Positions 1 to 9,100 of a stretch of 25,344 nucleotides of DNA are shown here, in pieces (positions within the stretch are counted from its first letter, which is position 1; every line of letters begins with the position of its first letter). The notes beneath the pieces were generated by a model. It saw only the letters and a program-made list of their open reading frames with translations, did not search any database and was not told where the DNA came from. Both the position numbers and the translations under genes were made by a program. The stretch is taken from positions 1-25,344 of the forward strand of contig JBBPSI010000311.1 in NCBI GenBank assembly GCA_038093515.1, read 5' to 3'. This DNA comes from Butyriboletus loyo. Taxonomy: Eukaryota; Basidiomycota; Agaricomycetes; Boletales; Boletaceae.

Positions 1-145
1 CTTATCGATATAGCATCAGTTCACATATCTATAATCATATCCGGCTGCTGTTTTTCACCCCAATCCACGCCACACCCATATCCTCGTCATTGTGGTGCTG
101 ACCCTCGAGCTGTCGGCGGGGGAATCACGCTCAAAGTTGTTGGGA
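1..145. repeat. Upstream-region direct repeat, copy A
   Basis: This stretch is closely similar, in the same orientation, to about 4768-4905. Shared blocks include ggctgctgtttttcac, ccaatccacgccacacccat and gctcaaagttgt. A second, shorter matching block lies at about 683-735 against 5128-5183 (cgttgtcttgcacaacg against cgtcgtcttgcacaacg, then similar cgctcgaaa/ccatcccttgtacatcat stretches). In copy B this sequence lies directly upstream of the minus-strand WD40-TPR-HET gene. Copy A is therefore inferred to be the upstream region of a paralogue whose coding part lies left of the window. The region between the two blocks is longer here (about 540 nt) than in copy B (about 225 nt), so the copies have diverged by insertion or deletion. 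Confidence 0.8.
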
Positions 146-1062
146 ACGGCTAACAACAGTCAGAACTCGATGATATCGACTAGCAGTTCTTTTGTCGCTT
201 CCTGATTGCTTCGTCTTTCCCTATACCTGTCATCAAGTACAGAACAAAGTACTTTGACTCTTGTTTTACAAAGCGCGCTTCGGCCTCACTAATGGATTTC
301 ATCCACAACTCCACTCAGCCATACTCCACGCACGCCTGACAGTCTGAGTACTGGCGATGGTCGCTTCCGAAGAACCAAGCTTTTCGTGCGTCGTAAACAT
401 ATCGTTGTGGAACATCCTCCATATACGAGCTCGATCCAGTCGTCTCGGTGGTATATCTCTACGATCTGTGCAAAAGTCTTCCCAATGATCATCAAAGACC
501 GGATTCGGTACCATACAGTCGTTGCACTCGCTCAAAGCACCAGCTTTACCTCGAATTCTCTCCGCTTGATACTCTCGAACACCCTCGTCTCACCTTGCCG
601 GTCGATCCTTCTCGGCTGTACATCCTTGCCATATTCCTGCTTGCGTTCGTCGCAGTTTTAATCGCTTCCGTTGTCGCGTTGTCTTGCACAACGATGCCTC
701 ACTCGAAACCCATCATCCCTTCTACATCATCATGACAGAGTCTACTGCCGCCCAGCGCCTATATATCTAGGTGTGAATCTATGAACCCCAAAAGTAGCTT
801 GTAGTACGACGAACACACGGTCTCGTCGTTGCTCGTGCGAACGCGCCAAGTTCCTGGCCGGACTACAGGAGACCAGTCCGGAACATCCTAGCTACTGTCC
901 GGCCGCCGGGTTACAGCAACGATTGCCATGATACACGGGCTCACTACAAACAGAGTAAGGAAAGCAGTACGAAGAGCGAGAACATACAACGGTCGGGTAT
1001 GAGATAGCAAGAGAAAGAGATACGGAAACAAAGATGGATGAACCTCCACGAAAGTACGGTAA
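146..1062. other. Intergenic region downstream of the HET gene
   Basis: No gene is recognised here. A plus-strand frame open from 397 to 735 encodes a run rich in proline and charged residues, then a hydrophobic stretch beginning LYILAIFLLAF that could span a membrane. It has no ATG start and no recognisable family. The 3' part of this frame overlaps the second block of the direct repeat shared with about 5128-5183, where the frame does not appear to be kept, so it is more likely fortuitous or the remnant of an exon. The stretch 750-1062 holds the 3' flank of the HET gene and nothing else that I can support. Confidence 0.4.
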
Positions 1063-4000
1063 CTACAAGATATCTAGCGTCCGTATCTTGTCTACGAGAT
1101 AGCGCGGTGAAACGTTCTCCAGTAGCTGGACGACGATTGGCTGATCACATGCAATACGTTTGTATTCATTGTGGGACAGAGGGGCGAGCAATAGCGCGCC
1201 GAAAGGTTGTCTGAGACGTGCAAAAAGCCGCAGCGCATTGGTAAGGTTGTCGAATGAAGAGGATATGGTGTGTGATAGAGAGGGAGGGAGCGCATCGAAT
1301 CCACTATCCGCGCCATCCCCGTCGACCGGGGAGAGTGGTTCGGCGTCATCATCCGCAATCAGATCCCCAGAAGGAAGGGCAGGATCAAGGAGGCACCGGA
1401 GCCACGGATGCACGAGCACCAAATTCCTAAGGCCAGACAAGTCCTCCGTCGCCTCGATCTCGACATTCCCGAGTGCGGATGTCATGGCCCGATAAACACG
1501 CTGAGAATCACCGCTCGAGACCAATGTGCCTTTCAGAGGAAATGTGATACAGGACAAGCTCAACCGACGGCTGACAAGACGTGGCGATGGGAGAAGGACG
1601 ACCCGATCATATAGCATTGCAGCCGAGTCGAAATATCCCGGGGATGTCTGTAGCTCTGCAACCAACGCCTCCATCTCGCCATCTTCGATTGGCAACGGGA
1701 TGTAGGGCGACGCTGGCTCGCGATACACACCGATCTCCGCAGGAAGGCAGCTGTTATAGTCGGATGCTGTCCCTGTCCAGGCTAGGATGGTGACATCACC
1801 TGACCGAGTCAACACCTCTTGCAACAGCCGACCCAGAGCGCGTTGTTGGCCCTCGCCATAATTGATTTGGATCGAGACATCAAATATACCGAACAGCGAA
1901 TAGGCTATGTCCTCTTGTTTCGTAGCGATGCGTGTGGCGGCAAGACAAAGTTTCTGCCGTACATTCCCCGATCCGGGTCGGAGAGAGAGCAGAACTTGTG
2001 CATCAACCCCAGTTGCTGCTGCCATCTCGGTCATTATTGCGGGTGAATCCTTGTGGTTATACATGCCCTCGTCAGGATAATAAGGCTTCCAATCTTCAGT
2101 GTAGAAACGAATGACCCGAGATGCAAAGAACTCTTGCAATGTCCATGCACGAGTGTTCCAAAGACTCCTGATCAGAGCACGCAGCTCTGAGTCGGATCGT
2201 ACACCCTTGAGGTGAATGATCGTGAGCGCGGACTCGTGATACCACTGAAACATTGACGTCAGCGATTCCTGAAGCACCGAGCTGTCCATTTGGTTGATAC
2301 AACATGTGTCAGACCATGCCCACCGCAACCCAGCCTCCTGCACCGTCCTGCAGAACATGACCAACTTCAAGACTGTGGATGATGGTGCCAGATCGTGTAT
2401 CGATTTACGAAGGGCGCCATGAAACAGCGGTTCGGCTTCAGCTCCTTCCCAGGTATGAGAAAATGTGCTATATCGGAAGTATTCTTCAACGGTCTGCGTG
2501 ATGCGAGACTTGTCCGCTGTTGTCGTAATGGATGCAACGAGCTCCTTGAATTTTGGATCGGCTTCGAATGCATGCATCCGCCCGCGCTTGTTACGAAGGC
2601 GACCGGTCTGCGTGTCAATGAAGACGAACGGAGCGTCCAGTTGAGTCCGTTCGACGGAGCCGCGAATAGCCGCCATCGTCTGCGATGGGCTCACATAGTG
2701 GTTACGAGACTCTGCAAGCAGTAGAATCCTCAGGCAATGCTTTCGTTCGAGTGAGAAATATTTACCCCGAGTAACAGGATCTGGAGACTGTTCAAGCTTC
2801 AGAAGCATATCGTTATACGCATTGATTGCTTCATCGTAATGGTGAGCACCAAGTAGTGCCACATGCTTTCTTTCGTAGCCACGTGGAGATGACGGGTCGA
2901 CTTCGATCGCCTGGGACATATTGGCTGTTTGCTTCAGTGTAAATCAGGATACACATACCGCATCGGCATCCTCCAGCGAATCATCCCATGATCCCATCTC
3001 AGCTCGTGCTTTGCTTCGCTTCGTCAAAAGGTCCATCGATGAAGGATCGAGGGCCAATGCTGTAGTGTAATGGGCAACAGCATCTTTGTGTGAAGCGGAG
3101 TCCATGGCGACATCTCCGTGTTTCTCCAGTGTCGACATGCATTGGGTCTTGAACTCTGATGGTAGAAATTGATTAGTTTATCGTCATGCGTGATGCCAAA
3201 ACTCACTGGCAAGCCAGTCCATTATAATGCTATTGACTCTGACCTCCTCATTGTCGATGTTCATGATGTCGAGAAGACAGTGTGCAGCATCGGTTATGCG
3301 GCCTTCAGCATAAAGGGCGTCGCATTTATGTTTCTGCTCGTGCGCATGAACGATCTGGAGGAGGTTATCTGTTCTGCGTTGGCAATCGGCATGCTGGGCG
3401 TGGAGTTGCTGTTTGAGATCGGCAATTTTGGTCTCTGATGGGCGGGCGGTGATGTCAATGAAGTGCGAGTCACAGTGGCAATGGACGCACTCGAGTTGGT
3501 CTCCTGTGCACGAAGCGATTCGATAGTTCGTTCAAGAAGCGTAATGTTGCTCTCTAACGGACGTGGATGTCAACCACATACAAGTCAGGGTAGTGATGGG
3601 CGCACTCAGGTTCCTGTTCTGTGCACGAATGGATTCAATTATCTCCTCGGGTGGAACATAGGGTGAAGGAGGGGTGCTACGGAGACTGCGAAGCGTGATT
3701 GTCTGGTGGTCGGCTATCGCAAGGTCGTAGTTTGCTGAGATGATCATGCATGCGACACTAGTTGAATAATGGGTGACGGACCCGATTTTCTTGTGTGTTG
3801 TAGTGTCCCAGAACGAGATTGACTTGTTTTCGAGAGATGCCACGAATTTGCCGTTGCTCGCCAGAGCGATGCCCCTGAGACCATCGTTATTGTGGATGGA
3901 CCATTGAGAGCGCGGTGTTCCGGTGTACACGTCAAGACATGTGATGGTGTTATTGCTAGATAAGACAAAGAGTTGCTTGCTATCGCTGGTCCAAGCAAGC

Positions 4001-4680
4001 GATTGGTTTGACTGTGACTTGACTTTAATTGGGACATCGACGAGGCGGCCGTTCTGACTGTCGTAGATCCGAACGCAGTCGTCCCACGCGGCGGTGGCGA
4101 TGAGGCGTCCGTCGGGTGAGAATTTGACCGCGACCACCCAGCTGACGTATGTCAACGGGTCCAGCAGTCGCTCACCAGTCGACAGCGACCAGACGCAGAC
4201 AGTATCGTCACTCGATCCGGTCGCGATTCTCGTCCCATCCGGAGAGACGTCCACCGCATACACCGCACCGCTGTGCCCCCGGAACGCAGTCAGCTTTTCG
4301 TGGCTCTTCGCATTCCACACCGTCACCTCGCCATCGTCCGTCCCACTCACGAGCCAATTTCCATCTCGTGACACTGCGATGTCGTAAACAGGACTCGCTG
4401 CATCCATTGGCGTCCCCACCTCCGCGCCGTCTTCTATTCGCCAACATCGAATCTTTCCGTACAGGCCACCGCCCACGATGTATTTCCCATCAACCAGGAA
4501 GGCGACCGAGTATATTCTGTCTCGACTATCGATTTCGATGGGTTGTGCTTGCTGTTGAACGGTACTGGCGGAGGAACTGTTTTCACTCGCCGACTCTCGG
4601 GTCCCCGTCAGTATCACACTGTCAAAGGTCTCGCCCATGTGCTCACCATTCCTTGACTGCTTGCTTTCTCTCCGAGACAT
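1063..4680 (-). CDS. WD40 - coiled coil - TPR - HET domain protein
   Basis: Probable heterokaryon-incompatibility/innate-immunity type protein. Six exons (4680-3606, 3553-3491, 3434-3207, 3155-2959, 2910-2766, 2711-1063) with five GT-AG introns of 48-56 nt keep one frame of 1,118 residues. Residues about 50-330 form WD40 repeats (for example GHSGAVYAVDVSPDG, then SSDDTVCVW). About 344-420 is a charged coiled coil. About 458-560 resembles TPR (HKDAVAHYTTALALDPSS; HYDEAINAYNDML). About 648-777 is the HET domain with YSTFSHTW, WAWSDTCCINQ (about 701-710) and WNTRAWTLQE (about 754-763). The tail ends IRTLDIL. No NACHT or NB-ARC P-loop lies between the WD40 and HET parts, so this is not a classical STAND/NLR. 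Start: first usable ATG; the ATG further upstream meets a stop at once. HET domains in filamentous fungi trigger incompatibility cell death; here that role is inferred. An automatic annotation could split it into a WD40 gene (ending 3532) and a TPR-HET gene. Confidence 0.82.
3409..3640 (-). repeat. Tandem duplication of a coiled-coil exon with its intron
   Basis: Read on the minus strand, two adjacent units of about 115 nt (3640-3528 and 3524-3409) are clearly alike. Each has an exon end reading TT/TCG-TGCACAG followed by a purine-rich stretch ending in A, a phase-1 intron opening GTGCG (3605-3554 and 3490-3435), a shared TTGACATC block near the intron end, and an exon start AGAGCAACATT or AGACCAAAATT. 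Splicing both introns links IESIRAQNRNL, SNITLLERTIESLRAQETNS and KTKIADLKQQL. The middle exon is 63 nt, exactly 21 residues or three heptads. The duplication therefore lengthened the coiled coil without disturbing frame. Confidence 0.75.
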
Positions 4681-4767
4681 GCTTGGCCAAGACACTGAGC
4701 GATGGAAGAAGCGAAGTGAGGTCTTCCACTTACGATACGCCTTTGGCGCCTGCTGTACACGTGTCTC

Positions 4768-5190
4768 TTTATCAATATAGCACCACTTCACATATCGATA
4801 ATCATATCTGGCTGCTGTTTTTCACACCAATCCACGCCACACCCATATCGTCGCCATTGTAGTGCTGACCTCAGAGTTGTTAATGGGAAATCATGCTCAA
4901 AGTTGTCAAGATCGGGAAGCAGCGGGTGAACGGGTTACCCAAGAGTCTGTCACGATTCCGCCGTTGCTACTCACCGCCCACAGTACGTAGCCAACATACG
5001 TACCGCACACGCATCCTCCGGACCTTTATTTCTGTCACTCAGCTGGTGGATCTTCGCTCAACACTGAGTTGTATGCCGGCTGCCCTACCCATGGGGACAG
5101 GAGGCTGCGTCTGAATCCCTTTTCGGGTCGTCTTGCACAACGACCGCTCGCTCGAAATCCACCATCCCTTGTACATCATGTCGAAGATTG
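4768..5190. promoter_or_regulatory. Upstream region of the WD40-HET gene; direct repeat copy B
   Basis: This is the presumed promoter and 5' leader region of the minus-strand WD40-TPR-HET gene, whose ATG is at 4680. Positions 4768-4905 match 1-145, and about 5128-5183 matches about 683-735. Between them the sequence is not obviously shared. No TATA-like box is convincing. The leader between 4681 and 4767 contains cgtaagtgg on the minus strand, a possible 5' splice site, so an intron in the untranslated leader is possible. Conservation of this block between two loci could reflect either retained regulatory sequence or a recent tandem duplication. Confidence 0.5.
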
Positions 5191-6146
5191 CTCAACGCGT
5201 GACCACTCTCAATTGCCATCACCTCAATGGACGTTGGTTACAGTCATGGTGATGAACCCCGAATTGTGGGTAGAGGATATCGTTCTCGCGCTCGGGAATG
5301 TGAAACAACGAGGAAGCGAGCTACGCAGCAGTAGGGCCACTCAAGGATGGCAAGACGTGTTCACCCCTTGGTCCTCGTCTTGGGATCTACAACAACTCAT
5401 CGCCCATCATCCTGCTCCGTAGCCGCTTCTTCTTCCCTCTGATTCCTACTCGAACATCACACAGTGCCATTAGCAACAGCTTCTGACCGTCTTCCTGTTG
5501 ATCTTGTATCAAAGTCGCGATAGGAACGTCACCTGCTCATAATACGCCCATTTATACAGGACCTCTGTAAATGTAGAGTCTTCTGTGCCCTGGGAAAAGG
5601 TCCTTCGTGGAGCTCACTTGACAGGCAGAAAGAAGACGATCAGAGGACGAGAAAGATACTGACTGTTCGTATCCCCGTCGGTCACACAATCCAGACTGGC
5701 CCGCTTTCTAGAGTCAGACCCGGCATCGCAAAAGTAGGGACGTTTACATTCTTGGCGTGAGCTTTCGCCAAAGCTTGTGTCATTCCGGGATATGTTCGTT
5801 ACTCACGTTGACTACTTAAAAGTCTGCGCGACTCCACTTAACCCGGTCTTTCGATCTCGCAAAGTAGTGGCCGACGCCTACTACTTTTTGCCCCTTTGTA
5901 CTTGTTCATTCCGATGGTTGGGAACGCGGCCACATTCCTTATCGGCGGTGGTCCGATTTGCAGACGCAGTCACAAACAGAGTGTGCTGCAGCTTACTATG
6001 CTTCTGACCTCGCCTATGTGCCCAATGGGGAGAAATCCTGAGGACACTTCCTTCCCACCCGTGATGTTGATGTCGACCTCACCTTGAATTCAGGTTTTCC
6101 CGCAGCTGGGTATTTACATTTCCGCGCCCTGTATACTGTATTTTCA
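5191..6146. other. Intergenic region between REV3 3' end and the HET gene upstream region
   Basis: About 950 nt in which I recognise no gene. Open frames on both strands are short and lack family motifs or an ATG in good context. The 3' ends of REV3 transcripts must fall in the right part of this stretch. I see no transposon ends or long inverted repeats. Confidence 0.45.
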
Positions 6147-9100
6147 TTAAAGACTCATCGCGTTGGTCCGTCCATGCTCATCCACGTTATCGTCGGACAC
6201 GTCCAAGTCTTCTACCAGCGCCCTTAATCCATCCAGAAAATCATACTTTTGCTCTGCCTTTTTTCGCTCATACAACCAGGGACAATCGATATTCATGCAT
6301 GCGTTCGGCTCGCTCGACGCGGTAGAAGTGCAGGACGCGCATATACGCTGCGTGTCGAGCAGCCTCTGTTCTCCTTTTCGTAATCGGAGCAAGAGATTGG
6401 GTATCGTCACTTGAGGGTTGGCATGACAAGCTTCGCAGATGCCTAAGAGATGCACATCATCGATCTCAGTACCCCAAAATGGACGATACGAGACTCTGCC
6501 CAAGGCTAACCGTCTAAAGCCGTGCGGCCACAGGTCAGACAACGAGCACTTTGAAAATGCTCGTCGATCTTGAACCTGTTGGTGTGAATAGGTGCACGCT
6601 CACGCTTTCGAGGCGAGAGCGCAACCGGGTCCCTTTCGTCAACAGTCATCGTTTTTGGCATCTCGTCGTACCAGGCGCGGACGTCCGCACCCATGAGGTT
6701 GAAGATGCGCTCCAATGGGGGTATCAGAACCCTCGAGATGTAATAGGACGCATCAATGCGCAGTTGCCTGGGCCATTCTATATCAGCCTCAGTCGCGCTT
6801 TATAGGGTATCGGGACGCACCGGTTGGCCAGAAACTCTTCTGGCGTGATGGCTCTCTCCGCGAGGCGTGTATGTGGGTCACCGCGCACGATGACATATGG
6901 TACACGATCACCATACTGAGCTTCGTCGTTTTCGTCCTCTAAAATTCTTCGCGCAGCCACCGCGACACCAGGCGGCGGAGGCACCTTGTCGCTAACAAAC
7001 AAACGTCGCTCTAGCCTTCCTGCACGATGAAAAACAAAAATCGTAGCGACGTTTTCTCACCTATACGTCCCCATCTTGACTTCCTTTGCAAAAATGAAAT
7101 CTTGCAAGGAAATTCTGTTGCGCAATATTTTCGACCACGTTTTGTAGCAGTAGCTCTTGACCTCGCTCAGGTCTTGCGTACGGAACAGAATCCTGAAAAA
7201 ACATAAGCCTTGGGCATGGTCCGCGACGGACGTCACAGACTTTAAGCACGTCTCAGTCATCTTCGCCTGAGCCGGTACACCGTCGCGTCGCACGGTTTCG
7301 ATGCCTTTGGCATCAAACGTAGGTTCGGTCTCGTCGGGTGTCTCATATTTGAAACCGACGTATCTCTTCTTCGCCATGAGCACGCATGGTAAGTATATCT
7401 TCCCAACGCCATGAGTCTCGACTGAACGGTATGGTATGCACATGCAAATCCCCGCATCATGCTCACCTTTTCAAACTTGAGCTTGACAGGTGGTGGGTTC
7501 ATAGCCGTAATCGTATCCGCGATCTCGTATCCAATCTTGAACGCCTGTTCCTTGGTTTTACCCTTGAGATAGATGAATACCGAATCCGTATCTCCATACA
7601 CGACTCTCGCGCCCCATTTCTCCGTGGTGCCGATGACAGCGATGGCCTGGGTTATCAAGAACGACATGGGGTAGTGGCAATACGACGGTCGAGGCGTCTC
7701 CAACAATACACACCTTTTCGAGCGTCTCTCGGCCGCTCTGTACGATGCTGTCCGCAATCTCTACCGCAGGCATCCGCCCCGAATACGTCGCGCTCGTATA
7801 GCCGTAGGTGACGTTGGCGATATACTTGAGTCCGAGCTGTCGCGCGTCCAGCATCCGACTCAGTGCCTACATACCACGTGGGTGGTATGTCCAACCGAAG
7901 AAAATAATGAGACACAGATACGACACGGGGGGATCGGGATCGAAAACGTGCGTGCGTACTTTGTCAACTTTGACGCTCTTCATAGCCTGCTTCACCATCA
8001 CGCGCGTGTCCAACAGCTCGGTCAACATCCGGCCTAAAAGTCCCTGTCGTACTATGGGCTTGACATACATCATGCCGTTCGGTGCAACTTGGGAACGGAA
8101 GGGAGTGAGCGGCGTTTTGTGAAATACGTTTGGGTAAACCAACGGACTCGTAATGTGATCTTGCAGCTTCTCCAACAACCCAAGGGGAAGGTCGAGATCC
8201 GTCACGCCTAGTTTGTTTCGGTCCTGAAAGTCGACCACGCGACCCAAACACGTCGAGTAACAGTAATTGTACGCAATCATGATCGATGGATACAGAGATT
8301 GAAAGTCCAACACGATGAGAGGCCCGTTATAGAACGCGGAGAGGGGTTCCATGATGAGGGGCATACATTCTGCCGCGTTTTGTTTTCCGACCTGAGTATT
8401 TCCGTTAGTTAGCATTTCCGGACTGGACAAATTTCACGAAACGACGCACATCCTGTTTGCTCGGCGAGAGAAGAACAAAACTCTCCGGCTTGCCGATGCG
8501 AAACAAGAAAGACTCTACTTTAAACTGAGAGCCACGACTGATGACGGAGTAGAAATCGACTCCAAAAACGCGCGCAAATTCGCTGTCATCGAACATGTCA
8601 GTCATCCGATATCACTCTCGAGAATCGTCGGCATCTGCGACGACCGGGAACTTACGCAGTTTTAGTGGTCGTCTCCGCTTCCTCGAGAATATCAAGTGTC
8701 ATCGCAGTGCGGTTACGGAAATACCGCAGGACCCGAGCAGTATGGACAGGACTCTCGCTGTTATACCACGTCGTCAACGCCGATGACGTATAACGAGGAA
8801 CCCTGTGCGGGATCAACGTCAGTCCACAACGCCTTTAGCATGTTCAAGCGACAACCTTCTGCGTAACAGATGAAAAGCCACGTTCTCGAACGAATAACTG
8901 CTCAGCGTCTGCTCGCTACGCATAATTCTCCAAACATTGAATACGTGTCGACCAGTGACCCTGAAGGTTGTGGTCGTTCTGACACCCCATTGGTTGGTTC
9001 CACTCCGCGTCAAGGTGGTCGGCGCACGCCCAATCAGTTCGGCAACGTCGAGTCCTGCTAGCATCAATACAGCATCTTGACATGGCGAGCATCCTACCGT

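Noticed and set aside
3532..4791. A separate 419-residue WD40 gene starting at 4791 and ending at 3532
   Set aside because: The 5' extension starts with GTG, not ATG, and the end runs through an intron (3554-3605); splicing joins the frame to the coiled coil, TPR and HET parts.
4149..4862. 237-codon plus-strand open frame
   Set aside because: It lies antisense to the WD40 coding region, is rich in Arg/Ser/His/Pro and shows no motif; a shadow of the real gene.
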